Shown here: positions 30,972-39,688 of the stretch, piece after piece | Numbering within the stretch: the stretch's first letter is position 1 | Layout: the number at the start of each line of letters is the position of its first letter | NCBI GenBank assembly: GCA_003225555.1 | Contig: QIAM01000022.1 | Location: 1-64,000, forward strand | Source: Acidobacteriota bacterium | GTDB taxonomy: Bacteria; Acidobacteriota; Terriglobia; Terriglobales; Acidobacteriaceae | Reading direction: 5' to 3' | Length of the DNA: 64,000 nt | Made by a program: the position numbers and the translations under genes | Notes under the pieces: model-generated | Database searches by the model: none | Told to the model about the DNA's origin: nothing | The model's input: the letters and a program-made list of their open reading frames with translations, nothing else

Positions 30972-33900
30972 ATGGTCGGCCCCCACACGTCTGGACGATT
31001 CCCAATATCTTGGACGGTTCGTTTCATCTGTCTTGCATTGGCGTTTTCACTCTCGCTTCCTGGCGCAGCGGTTGCTCAGACCAAGCCCGAGCGCCAGTCC
31101 AAGGCGGTCAAGCCAACGGAATCGAAGCCTTCGACTGATTCGACTACTCCGGACCAGAATACTTCGACTCCGGCGGAGTCCACCAAGCCCGAGGAGAAGC
31201 CGTTCAAAGGAATGAAGTATCGGTTGATTGGTCCGTTCCGTGGCGGCCGCTCGTTGACCGCTGCTGGCGTGCCCGGTGACTCGACTACGTACTATTTCGG
31301 CGGCACGGGCGGAGGCGTCTGGAAGTCCACCGATGGGGCGATGACTTGGTCTTCGGTATTCGACAAGGAAGGCACATCCTCGATCGGCAGCATCGCCCTG
31401 GCGCGATCGAATCCGAACGTGATCTACGTGGGCACTGGCGAAGCCTGCATTCGCGGCAACATTTCCCACGGCGACGGTATTTACAAATCGCTGGACGGCG
31501 GCAAGACTTGGAAGAACGTGGGCCTGCGCGACTCTCGCGCCGTTGGCAAGGTCATCATCAATCCCACCAACCCGGATATCGTTTTCGTGGCCGCTCTCGG
31601 CCATCCCTTCGGCCCGAATCCCGAACGCGGCATTTTCCGTACGACTGACGGAGGTAAAACCTGGGAGAAAGTTCTCTCCAAAGACGAAAATACCGGCGGC
31701 ATCGACGTCGCCTTCGATCCCAACAATCCGAACATTCTGTTTGGCGCGTTATGGCAGGCACGGCGGACTTCATGGGGTATGTCCAGCGGCGGACCGGGGA
31801 GCGGGCTGTATCGCTCAAACGACGGAGGGTCTACCTGGAAGCGCCTGGAAGAGCACGGTCTGCCAAAAGGGCCGTATGGGAAAATCGGCGTGGCCGTGGC
31901 CGCGAACTCCGAGCGTGTCTATGCGCTTATCGAAGCGCGCAATCCCGACGGCGGCCTGTACCGCTCTGACGACGGTGGCGAGTCGTGGCAGCAAGTCAAT
32001 CCCAGCCACAGCCTGTGGCAGCGGCCCTGGTATTACATGCATGTCATTGCCGATCCGAAAGATGAAAACGTCGCCTACATCATGAACGTGGACGCCTATA
32101 AATCGACCGACGGCGGCCACCTCTTCAACAAGGTCAAGGTTCCCCATGGAGACAATCACGGTCTCTGGATCGATCCGCTGGATACGCGCCGCATGATCGC
32201 CTCCAACGACGGGGGTGTCACCGTGACTCTCGACGGCGGCAGAAACTGGACCCGCGAAGACAATCAACCAACCGCGCAGTTCTACCATGTGATTACTGAC
32301 AATGCCACGCCGTATCGCGTGTACGGCTCCCAGCAAGATAGCGGAACCGTAGCTATTGCCAGCCGCAGTGATGATGGCTCGATCGACCGCAGCGATTGGT
32401 ATGAGGTCGGCGGTGGTGAGGCGGGATACATTGCTCCCGATCCCCGCGATCCCAACATCGTCTACGGCGCCGAATATCAGGGAAACATCACGCGCTTTGA
32501 CAAGCACACGGGCCAGGTGAAGGCAATCACGGTTCAGCCGGAACTGTCTGACGCTCACGGCGCGGCCAATCTTGAGCACCGGTTCCAATGGACTGCGCCG
32601 GTCATGATTTCACCGCACGATCCCAACGTGCTCTACCACGCTGCCGAACGATTGTTCAAGACCACCGACGGCGGTGTGCACTGGCAAGCCATCAGCCCAG
32701 ACCTGACACGCAATGACAAGAGCAAGCAAAAGGTCTCCGGCGGCGACATTACGCTCGACGATTCCGGCACCGAGTACTACGACACCATCTTCGCGCTAGC
32801 GGAGTCCCCGATCACCAAGGGGTTGCTGTGGGTTGGAACGGACGATGGCTTGGTCCAAATCACGCGAGATGAAGGAAAGACCTGGACTAACATCACCCCC
32901 AAGGATCTGCCCGAGTGGAGCCGCATCAGTCAGGTCGAGGCTTCTCCTCACGATTCCGGCACGGCTTATGTTGCGGCCGACCGTCATCAGAGTGACGACC
33001 TGCGCCCGTACATCTATAAGACCAACGACTACGGCAAGACCTGGACGAAGATCACCGCCGGAATTCCGGACACGACGTTTGTGCGCAGCGTCCGCGAAGA
33101 TCCCAGGAAACGCGGATTACTCTATGCGGGTACCGAGCAGGGCGTCTACGTTTCGTTCAACGATGGTGCCAACTGGCGCTCCTTGAAATTGAATCTACCG
33201 ACCACGCCGGTGCACGACCTGGTCGTCAAGGACAACGAGCTGGTGCTCGCCACGCACGGGCGAGCGTTCTGGATTCTCGACGACCTGAGCCCCCTCCGCC
33301 AGTTCAGTGACGATGTGGCGCAGAAAGATGTTTTTCTTTACACGCCGGGACCCGCCTATCGCATCCAGGCTGGCGCAAGCGCCGAAAGGCAGCCCTCGAA
33401 GCGGACCGGACAAAATCCTCCTGTGGGCGCCATGATCTATTTCCTCCTTAAAGATGCGCCGAAACCTGAGACAGAAACGAAACTTGAAATTCTTGATGCT
33501 TCAGGCAGCATCATTCGGAAGTACTCGAGTGCTGAGCTTAAGGTGCCCGAAGAGCCTCTTGATCCCGACGACAAGAAACCGGAAAAGGAGCTTAAACCGG
33601 AAGCTGGTCTGAACCGGTTTGTGTGGGATTTGCGTTATCAGGAGGCACACCGCGTCCCCGGCTACTACCTCTGGGAATACGGCGGCGGAGCACGCGGTCC
33701 CGTGGCCACGCCCGGACGTTATCAGGTCCGCCTCACGGTGGGGACGCAGACTCAAACCGCGCCATTGGAAGTGAAACTGGACCCGCGGGTGAAGGTCAGC
33801 CAAGCCGATCTCGACCAGCAACTGGGCCTGCAGTTGCGAATTCGCGAAGAACTTAATCGCGTCTACGACGCGGTTAATCAAATTCAGGACGTACGCTCGC

Positions 33901-34304
33901 AGTTGGCAGGCCTGAAGAGACGTTTGCCTGAAAATATGACTGCCAAGACCATCTCGACCTCGGCAGATGATCTCGAAAAGAAGTTGGTCGCGGTTCGCGA
34001 TCAACTCGTCAACCTTACGATCTCGGCTAACGAAGATTCCCTGGCGTATCCGCCGCAACTGGACACAAAGCTGGCGTACCTTGCTATGGACGTCGGAACC
34101 GCCGACTCGGCTCCGACCGAGGCAGAAGAGATCGAGTTCGACAAGCTCAAGCGGCAGACTGCGGAATTGCTGGGACGTTGGACGGAACTTCAGCACGGCG
34201 ATCTTGCCTCGTTCCAGAAGCTCACTGCGGAAGGCAGCCTGTCGACTGTGGTCGTGCCTCCCCCCGGTCGTGCAGCAGGAGTGGAAGGCGTGGAGGCGCA
34301 CTAG
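30972..34304 (+). CDS. Secreted VPS10/sortilin-like Asp-box beta-propeller protein
   Basis: The start at ATG 30972 gives a signal peptide ending AAVAQ, then a 40-residue Thr/Ser/Pro/Lys-rich linker. The 1110-residue protein contains at least ten Asp-box/BNR turns (STDGAMTW, SLDGGKTW, TTDGGKTW, SNDGGSTW, SDDGGESW, TLDGGRNW, TTDGGVHW, TRDEGKTW, TNDYGKTW and a variant FNDGANW), giving one or two large beta propellers of the sortilin VPS10/exo-alpha-sialidase-like type. The C-terminal 350 residues add a beta-sandwich-like segment and a helical region (VYDAVNQIQDVRSQLAGLKR). Such proteins are multiplied in Acidobacteria and are annotated as glycosyl hydrolases, but no catalytic set is proven here. 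Confidence 0.85.
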   Translation: MVGPHTSGRFPISWTVRFICLALAFSLSLPGAAVAQTKPERQSKAVKPTESKPSTDSTTPDQNTSTPAESTKPEEKPFKGMKYRLIGPFRGGRSLTAAGVPGDSTTYYFGGTGGGVWKSTDGAMTWSSVFDKEGTSSIGSIALARSNPNVIYVGTGEACIRGNISHGDGIYKSLDGGKTWKNVGLRDSRAVGKVIINPTNPDIVFVAALGHPFGPNPERGIFRTTDGGKTWEKVLSKDENTGGIDVAFDPNNPNILFGALWQARRTSWGMSSGGPGSGLYRSNDGGSTWKRLEEHGLPKGPYGKIGVAVAANSERVYALIEARNPDGGLYRSDDGGESWQQVNPSHSLWQRPWYYMHVIADPKDENVAYIMNVDAYKSTDGGHLFNKVKVPHGDNHGLWIDPLDTRRMIASNDGGVTVTLDGGRNWTREDNQPTAQFYHVITDNATPYRVYGSQQDSGTVAIASRSDDGSIDRSDWYEVGGGEAGYIAPDPRDPNIVYGAEYQGNITRFDKHTGQVKAITVQPELSDAHGAANLEHRFQWTAPVMISPHDPNVLYHAAERLFKTTDGGVHWQAISPDLTRNDKSKQKVSGGDITLDDSGTEYYDTIFALAESPITKGLLWVGTDDGLVQITRDEGKTWTNITPKDLPEWSRISQVEASPHDSGTAYVAADRHQSDDLRPYIYKTNDYGKTWTKITAGIPDTTFVRSVREDPRKRGLLYAGTEQGVYVSFNDGANWRSLKLNLPTTPVHDLVVKDNELVLATHGRAFWILDDLSPLRQFSDDVAQKDVFLYTPGPAYRIQAGASAERQPSKRTGQNPPVGAMIYFLLKDAPKPETETKLEILDASGSIIRKYSSAELKVPEEPLDPDDKKPEKELKPEAGLNRFVWDLRYQEAHRVPGYYLWEYGGGARGPVATPGRYQVRLTVGTQTQTAPLEVKLDPRVKVSQADLDQQLGLQLRIREELNRVYDAVNQIQDVRSQLAGLKRRLPENMTAKTISTSADDLEKKLVAVRDQLVNLTISANEDSLAYPPQLDTKLAYLAMDVGTADSAPTEAEEIEFDKLKRQTAELLGRWTELQHGDLASFQKLTAEGSLSTVVVPPPGRAAGVEGVEAH

Positions 34305-34541
34305 TTCTGTAACCCCGCGATTGTAAACTCCGTTCCGCGGTCGATTCGGTCGCGGTTGCGACGGTCGCGGACTAGCGGGTCCCAGATGCTGGTGTAGGCC
34401 TGCCTCCATTACTGCTATTACTTCCGTGCCACCTCGATGGCACGGATGTGCCTTGTCCGGCTTTTGTTCCCTTGCTATTGTGCCGATAGAACCTGTGACT
34501 GTTCCTCCCCTAAAGGTGCGGACCTATCCATTGGGGGTGTT

Positions 34542-34664
34542 ATGCGGATCATGCATCTGTGCTATGCGGCAATTGGGTTTGCGGTGGCCCGCTGGATATT
34601 CAAGCGGCAGCCAGTGCCGGTAGCCGACCCAGTCACACGTCTTCGGTCCTCGGGACTTTTGTAG
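34542..34664 (+). CDS. Possible 40-residue small protein
   Basis: An ATG six bases after a GGGGG run opens a 40-codon frame: a short hydrophobic first half (IMHLCYAAIGFAVARWIFKR) followed by a Pro/Arg-rich tail. It could be a single-span membrane micropeptide. No homologue is recognised and the frame could be chance; it lies in the gap before purQ. Confidence 0.2.
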   Translation: MRIMHLCYAAIGFAVARWIFKRQPVPVADPVTRLRSSGLL

Positions 34665-34840
34665 ACTTTAGCTGGTTAAGATTGGGCGCGCGCCCCGTTG
34701 CGCCTCCATTTCGTCAACGCGCGCCCATTACCCTTCCGCCTCTGCCCTGTTGGATCCACAAATTTTGTCCTACCTCGTAGTCTTGTATCGACTTTGCAAC
34801 TGAGAACTCCCAGCAACCGCGCCGACCTGCCAGACCATCG

Positions 34841-34849
34841 TGCTAAACT
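34841..34849 (+). promoter_or_regulatory. Extended -10 promoter candidate for purQ
   Basis: TGCTAAACT has the TGn extension followed by a near-consensus -10 (TAAACT at 34844-34849). It would start transcription near 34856, leaving a leader of about 24 bases with GAGG before the purQ ATG. No good -35 is seen, as expected for extended -10 promoters. Confidence 0.4.
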
Positions 34850-34879
34850 AAAATTGAGCCCATAACAACTGAGGTCCCC

Positions 34880-35575
34880 ATGAAATTCGGTGTCATCATT
34901 TTCCCCGGCTCCAACTGCGATCATGATGCCTACTGGACGATACAGCACGTTGCTAAGCAGCCCGTGACGTTTCTTTGGCACGAATCGCACGATTTGGGGA
35001 ATTGCGACGCCGTCATCGTGCCCGGAGGCTTCGCGTATGGCGACTATCTCCGAACCGGAGCGATCGCGAAGTTCTCTCCCGTGATGGAGTCGGTGCGGAA
35101 GTTCGTGGCGGGAGGGGGGCTTGTGCTTGGCATCTGCAATGGCTTCCAGATTCTCTGCGAATCGGGGCTTCTGCCAGGCGCCCTGATGCGGAACGTGGGC
35201 CTTAAGTACGTCTGCAAACCGGTCCAGGTGCGAGTGGAAAACGTGGATACACCCTTTACCAATGCGTGCCAGCCCGGGGAAGTCCTGACCATTCCGATCG
35301 GCCACATGGAAGGTAACTACTTCTGCGACCAAGCCACACTCGACGACCTTCGTCGAAACAACCAGATCGTGTTTCGGTACTCCTCTCCCACGGGAGAGAT
35401 TTTGCCTGCGGCCAATCCCAATGGCTCTTTGGACAACATCGCCGGAATCTGCAGTGCCGGGGGGAATATTATCGGCATGATGCCGCACCCTGAGCGTTCT
35501 GCGGAGCCGGAATTGGGGTGTGTCGACGGACTCAAAGTCTTCCAGTCGATGGTCGGAGCAATGGCCTCGCGCTGA
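34880..35575 (+). CDS. purQ: Phosphoribosylformylglycinamidine synthase, glutaminase subunit
   Basis: The 231-residue class I glutamine amidotransferase supplies ammonia for FGAM synthesis in purine biosynthesis. Nucleophile Cys86 lies in [14 protein letters not shown], and the His/Glu of the triad in [11 protein letters not shown] near residue 205; FPGSNCDHD and [11 protein letters not shown] are PurQ hallmarks. It works with PurL and PurS; neither is in this window, so the complex is encoded elsewhere. The gene stands alone, with a promoter candidate directly upstream. Confidence 0.96.
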   Translation: MKFGVIIFPGSNCDHDAYWTIQHVAKQPVTFLWHESHDLGNCDAVIVPGGFAYGDYLRTGAIAKFSPVMESVRKFVAGGGLVLGICNGFQILCESGLLPGALMRNVGLKYVCKPVQVRVENVDTPFTNACQPGEVLTIPIGHMEGNYFCDQATLDDLRRNNQIVFRYSSPTGEILPAANPNGSLDNIAGICSAGGNIIGMMPHPERSAEPELGCVDGLKVFQSMVGAMASR

Positions 35576-35604
35576 CCTGATTTTCGCCCGTGTTCGGAAT
35601 TCTC

Positions 35605-35634
35605 TTGGTTATCCACACCCTGCTTCTATATAGT
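35605..35634 (+). promoter_or_regulatory. Promoter candidate for the frameshifted 2OG-oxygenase gene
   Basis: TTGGTT (35605-35610) and TATAGT (35629-35634) are separated by 18 bases, about 75 bases before the ATG at 35709. The match to a sigma-70 promoter is moderate. Confidence 0.35.
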
Positions 35635-35708
35635 GTGCCCGTTATTGCTTCCCCTGTCGTGACAGAAGTTGAATTCTTCGCAGGCGCACGCAGGGAGGCG
35701 TGTCTTCA

Positions 35709-36823
35709 ATGACACCGAAGCAGATTCTCGATTCTTTCTCCGAAACTCTAATGCAGGATGAACGGATTCTGAGCGCCCAAGAGCGGGCGTTGCTCACCAG
35801 TCTCCTGCAACACGCGAGAGCAGCATCCCACGACCGTGCAGAAAACTCACGCAGCTGTCAATGCTGTGATTGCCTCTGCCGTGGGTGAAACCGTAGCGCA
35901 ACGAGCCTTTGTTGTTCTTGGGCGCAGCATAGTAGATCGAATCCTCGCGCCCACCGCCAGCGAGAGCGGAGTACAGGGGCGGACGATTTACGCCATGCCC
36001 TTGCCGGCACCATCGCCAGGGCCGCAACCTCCGGGCCATGCACCGCTTGTCCCGCCAGTTGTCCCGCCAGGTCCGCAGCCTCCAAGTAAGGCACCACTCG
36101 TTCCTCCAGGTCCACAGCCTCCGGGGCACGGATTCCGCCCGCTGGAAGTGAAAATGCAGGGACAGCTCAGCGATATCGGGGTTGCCGTCGAATGTCGGCG
36201 TCCTGGAGAAGCCCGAGACTCTGACGGCGCAGTGTATCGTGCTTGATGAGTTTCTGGCCCCGCAGGAACTGCAAGACCTGATCACCTACTCCTTGCAGCA
36301 CGAATCCGAGTTCCAGGCCAGCGAAGTAATTTCTCCCGCAGCAAACGCCGGAGTAATCGATTATGAGCACCGACGCTCACGCGTGCTGATGGACATCGGA
36401 AAACACGAAGGCGTGATTGTCGAGCGAATCAAGAGCGTTCTGCCGCTCGTGCTGGCACGATTGGGCATGGAGGAGTCCCCGATTGCCTCTGTGGAGTCCC
36501 AGATCACGGCGAGCAACGACGGTGACTTCTTCCGCGAGCACCCCGACAATGGGCACGACGACGTGGCGACGCGCCATCTGACGTTTGTTTACTTCTTCCA
36601 TCGCGAACCAAAGCAATTCGATGGGGGAGAATTGCGCATCCACGACGCGCGGCTGCAAGGAGAACACTATGTCAGCACGGGCAGTTACCAAACCATCGTG
36701 CCGCAGCAGAACCAGATCGTATTTTTCCCGTGCGCTCTGCTGCACGAAATTACCCCGGTGAAGTGCCCATCGCAAGCCTTCGCCGACAGCCGCTTCACCC
36801 TGAACGGATGGCTTCGCCGATAA
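35709..36823 (+). pseudogene. 2OG-Fe(II) oxygenase with N-terminal helical and Pro-rich regions, split by two frameshifts
   Basis: Three consecutive frames read as one protein. Frame A (ATG 35709, GGGAGG upstream): TPKQILDSFSETLMQDERI. Frame B from about 35825: AVNAVIASAVGETVAQRAF, then a proline-rich linker repeating PPGPQPP/APLVPP. Frame C from about 36177: a complete oxygenase domain, VLDEFLAPQEL, iron ligands in FFREHPDNG (His, Asp) and LLHEITPV (His), and the 2OG Arg in ADSRFTLNGW, ending 36823. Each switch can be repaired by removing one base from a homopolymer (CCC near 35823; GGGG near 36178-36181), so recent indels or base-calling errors are likely. The oxygenase could still be made alone from a TTG at 36182. 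The domain resembles prolyl hydroxylases; alternatively these are separate overlapping genes. Confidence 0.65.
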
Positions 36824-36855
36824 GAACAGGAAATAACGTGTTGCGGGAGATGCCG

Positions 36856-36864
36856 TGCTATAAT
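36856..36864 (+). promoter_or_regulatory. Extended -10 promoter for yebC
   Basis: TGCTATAAT is a perfect extended -10, about 98 bases upstream of the yebC start, without a clear -35 at the right distance. The identical nonamer occurs before the lipoprotein gene at 54399. Confidence 0.55.
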
Positions 36865-36961
36865 TCGAATTCGCCTGCGTACTTACCGAGGCAATCCTGT
36901 GATCTCCTCTGAGGGGCGAATCCTGCGTCATTCAAGATTCTTAAAATAACGAGGTCTAGCC

Positions 36962-37711
36962 ATGTCTGGCCATTCAAAATGGGCCACAATCAAGCATAAG
37001 AAGGGCGCGCTCGATGCAAAGCGCGGCAATATTTTTACCCGCCTTATCAAGGAAATCAGCATTGCCGCGAAAAACGGTGGCGGTGACCCTGACTCGAACC
37101 CGCGACTGCGCGGCGCTATCGTGGCCGCCAAGGCCGAAAATATGCCGGCCGACAACATCAAGCGAGCGATCCAGCGGGGCACGGGCGAGCTTCCCGGCGC
37201 TACTTATGAAGAGTTTTCGCTCGAAGGTTACGGGCCGGGTGGAGTGGCGATCTTGCTCGACATCAATACCGACAACCGCAACCGCACCGTAAGCGAGATT
37301 CGCCACGTCTTCGGCAAGAACGGTGGAAACATGGCGGAAGCGGGCGCGGTGTCCTGGATGTTCCATAAGAAAGGCGACATCATCATCCCGAAAACCTCCG
37401 CGAAAGAGGACGACCTCATGAACATCGTGCTCGAGTCTGGTGGGGAAGACTTGAACGATGATGGCGAAAATTGGGAAATTCTTACAGCGCCCTCGGCCTT
37501 CGAAACTGTCCTCGAAGCTGTCAAGAAGGCTGGGATCGAGCCTGCCTCATCCAACGTTGCGATGATTCCGCAGACCTACATCAAGCTGGAAGGTGCCGCA
37601 GCGAACACCATGATCCGGCTGATGGAAGCGCTCGAAGAGCACGATGACGTGCAGGGCGTACACTCCAACTTCGACATCGATCAGAAGTTGCTGGAAGAGG
37701 TTGCGGGATAG
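36962..37711 (+). CDS. yebC: YebC/PmpR-family protein (translation factor/transcriptional regulator)
   Basis: At 249 residues this is a full-length member: MSGHSKWATIKHKKGALDAK at the start, then NPRLRGAIVAAKAENMPADN and GYGPGGVAILLD, all family hallmarks. Earlier work treated YebC as a DNA-binding regulator; recent work links it to relief of ribosome stalling at proline stretches. GAGG lies seven bases before ATG. It has its own promoter candidate and a strong terminator 23 bases after the stop, so it is a monocistronic unit. Confidence 0.95.
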   Translation: MSGHSKWATIKHKKGALDAKRGNIFTRLIKEISIAAKNGGGDPDSNPRLRGAIVAAKAENMPADNIKRAIQRGTGELPGATYEEFSLEGYGPGGVAILLDINTDNRNRTVSEIRHVFGKNGGNMAEAGAVSWMFHKKGDIIIPKTSAKEDDLMNIVLESGGEDLNDDGENWEILTAPSAFETVLEAVKKAGIEPASSNVAMIPQTYIKLEGAAANTMIRLMEALEEHDDVQGVHSNFDIDQKLLEEVAG

Positions 37712-37733
37712 GTGTGTCGTGCACGATTTGCTG

Positions 37734-37760
37734 AAAGCCGCCTAATGAGGCGGCTTTTGC
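37734..37760 (+). terminator. Intrinsic terminator after yebC
   Basis: A perfect 9-bp stem (AAAGCCGCC / GGCGGCTTT, loop TAATGA) at 37734-37757 ends in a T-rich tract (TTTTGCGTTTT). It closes the yebC transcript. Confidence 0.85.
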
Positions 37761-37930
37761 GTTTTGGTTGCCTACGCTGCAAAGAGTTTTCAACATGTCC
37801 GTGGAAAATTCTGTGGAAAAACACGCTTCTACTCCTGTAACTGATTCATCCCAAGAATAATTCAACACTTTGCACTGGACCGGGTGCTGGCACTTTCGTG
37901 GTAAGACTTGTAGTCGTCAGCGAGAGTCTA

Positions 37931-38695
37931 ATGCCCGACCTGCCTTTGAAGAACAGACTCGACAAGCTTCTGGTCAGTCGTGGACTGGCTGCCTCGCGTG
38001 AGCGCGCGCAGGCGCTCATCCTTGCGGGTAAGGTCTTGGTCGACGAGCAAAGAGTCGACAAGGCCGGCGCGCAAGTTGCCGCGGACGCGGTCATTCGCTT
38101 GCTCGGTGAAGATTTGAAATATGTCAGCCGCGGCGGACTTAAGTTCGAGCGCGCCCTCGAATACTGGAAGATCAACGTCGACGGCCAAGTGTGTCTTGAC
38201 GTTGGCGCATCCACCGGCGGCTTCACTGATTGTCTGCTCCAACATGGTGCGGCCCGTGTGATTGCGGTCGACACCGGTTATGGTCAGATGGATTTTAGAC
38301 TGCGGCAAGATCCGCGGGTCCGGCTACTGGAGAAAACAAATGCGCGTTACCTCACGCATGAAGAACTCGGCGAGATCGTTGATCTGATTACGGTGGACGT
38401 CTCATTCATCTCAGCAACGATTGTTCTCCCGCCGGTAGTGAGAGCTGCATTCCCTCTTACCCCGGAAAGCCGGCGCGGTCGTCAGCTTATTGTCTTGGTG
38501 AAGCCGCAATTCGAGGCAGGCAGGGAACACGTGGGTAAGGGAGGCATCGTACGCGATGAGACCTCGCAACTGGCTGCGGTCGAAAAGGTGAAGACCTCCC
38601 TCCTCACGCTTGGGGCTTCAAACATCGATGTAATCGACTCTCCAATCCTGGGTGCGGAAGGCAATCGCGAGTTTCTGCTCAGAGGAGTCTTTTAA
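37931..38695 (+). CDS. tlyA: TlyA-family rRNA 2'-O-methyltransferase
   Basis: From ATG 37931 the protein has 254 residues. Residues 5-65 are an S4 RNA-binding domain (RLDKLLVSRGLAASRERAQA); from residue 68 comes an FtsJ-like methyltransferase (YVSRGGLKFERAL, SAM motif CLDVGASTGGFTDCLL at 88-103, TVDVSFIS, VKPQFEAG). Family members methylate the 2'-OH of 16S/23S rRNA cytidines and can affect capreomycin susceptibility. It is followed by nadK, a neighbour pairing seen in many bacteria. The open frame extends 33 bases upstream without a better start. Confidence 0.93.
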   Translation: MPDLPLKNRLDKLLVSRGLAASRERAQALILAGKVLVDEQRVDKAGAQVAADAVIRLLGEDLKYVSRGGLKFERALEYWKINVDGQVCLDVGASTGGFTDCLLQHGAARVIAVDTGYGQMDFRLRQDPRVRLLEKTNARYLTHEELGEIVDLITVDVSFISATIVLPPVVRAAFPLTPESRRGRQLIVLVKPQFEAGREHVGKGGIVRDETSQLAAVEKVKTSLLTLGASNIDVIDSPILGAEGNREFLLRGVF

Positions 38696-38726
38696 TCCTC
38701 TGCGATCCTCAGTGTCCTCTGTGGTT
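38696..38726. repeat. Short dispersed intergenic repeat (ACCACAGAGG family)
   Basis: Read on the minus strand, this 30-base stretch begins AACCACAGAGGACACTGAGG. It is about 70% identical to another intergenic stretch at 48971-49001. It fills the gap between tlyA and nadK. I recall similar CACAGAGG-rich intergenic repeats in other bacterial genomes; function unknown. Confidence 0.5.
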
Positions 38727-38758
38727 CAAGCCTTTTTCTGTACAATCGCTGTTTGCCC

Positions 38759-39637
38759 ATGCGAAGCCGGCAAGCAGATAGTCAAAAGACCGCAGCCATA
38801 ATCTCCCGACCCGGACGTCCCCAACTCACGGAGATTCTTTCCGGCCTCCTCGCCTGGCTGAAGGAACACGGCTACCGTGTCGTGGTCGATCAGGAGACGG
38901 CCCAATATGTGGACGGGCAGCAGGTCGTTCCACGCTCGCAAATGTCCGCCCAGCCATTGAGCCTCGTGGTCGTCTTGGGCGGCGATGGCACGCTGCTGTC
39001 GGCCGCGAGAGTGACTGCCGCGGCTGATGTTCCCCTGCTCGGAGTGAACCTGGGTTCGCTGGGCTTTCTGACCGAAGTTCCCTTGTCCTCGCTCTATCCG
39101 ATGCTGGAAGCGATCGCACAAGGCAACGCACCCGTAGAGCGACGCTCGATGATGCAATGCGAGTTGGTCCGCGAGCAGACCGTTCTTGGAAGCTATCTGG
39201 TATTCAACGACGCGGTCGTCAACAAGACTGCGCTGGCCCGGCTCAACAACTACGAACTTTACATCGATAAAGTTTTCGTTTCCAGTTATCGCGCTGACGG
39301 AATGATCATCGCTACACCGACCGGATCGACGGCCTATTCCCTCTCTGCGGGCGGACCCGTGCTCGTCCCTACTGTCGATGCCTTCGTGGTTACTCCGGTC
39401 GCTCCGCACTCATTCAGTCATCGCCCGTTAGTAGTGCCCGATTCGGTCGAGGTCGAAATCCTATTGCGCAGCGAGAACGAGCTGGCGTATCTCAGTGTGG
39501 ATGGCCAGCCTGGTCTCGACCTTCGCGATGGAGACCGCGTTCGTTGCCGACGCTCGGAGCACAAAGTGCAGCTGTTTCGCACCGGTTCCGAGTTTTTTCA
39601 GGCGCTGCGGTCGAAGCTGAAATGGGGAGACCGATAA
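38759..39637 (+). CDS. nadK: NAD kinase
   Basis: The 292-residue protein phosphorylates NAD+ to NADP+. It shows the GGDGT nucleotide motif (VVLGGDGTLLSAA, residues 71-83), NLGSLGFLTE, the second conserved motif as FNDAVVNK, YRADGMIIATPTGSTAYSLSAGGP and PVAPHSFSHRPLV. Start is ATG 38759, two codons inside the open frame. A TACAAT (38741-38746) lies only 12 bases before the ATG, so the transcript may have a very short leader. It follows tlyA by 63 bases. Confidence 0.95.
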   Translation: MRSRQADSQKTAAIISRPGRPQLTEILSGLLAWLKEHGYRVVVDQETAQYVDGQQVVPRSQMSAQPLSLVVVLGGDGTLLSAARVTAAADVPLLGVNLGSLGFLTEVPLSSLYPMLEAIAQGNAPVERRSMMQCELVREQTVLGSYLVFNDAVVNKTALARLNNYELYIDKVFVSSYRADGMIIATPTGSTAYSLSAGGPVLVPTVDAFVVTPVAPHSFSHRPLVVPDSVEVEILLRSENELAYLSVDGQPGLDLRDGDRVRCRRSEHKVQLFRTGSEFFQALRSKLKWGDR

Positions 39638-39688
39638 CCGATGTGGCGCGGGCGCCGTCACCCGCGTGAACTAAGCCTGAACCGACTT

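Larger units (their letters stand above)
34305..34879. other. Intergenic region of 575 bases
   Basis: Between the VPS10-like gene and purQ there is no long coding frame. I see a possible 40-codon ORF (34542-34664) and a purQ promoter candidate near 34844. The early part (34320-34375) has GC-rich repeats of a cggtcg/cgcgg kind that could fold, but without a T-run to make a terminator. Nothing resembling a tRNA or a known riboswitch was recognised. Confidence 0.5.

Noticed and set aside
31815-32588. 257-codon minus-strand open frame inside the VPS10-like gene
   Set aside because: It mirrors the coding frame of the Asp-box repeats and lacks a start context or motif.
33501-34409. 302-codon minus-strand open frame opposite the end of the VPS10-like gene
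   Set aside because: The plus strand has a full protein with Asp boxes and codon bias; the antisense product shows no domain. Long shadow frames are expected at this GC content.
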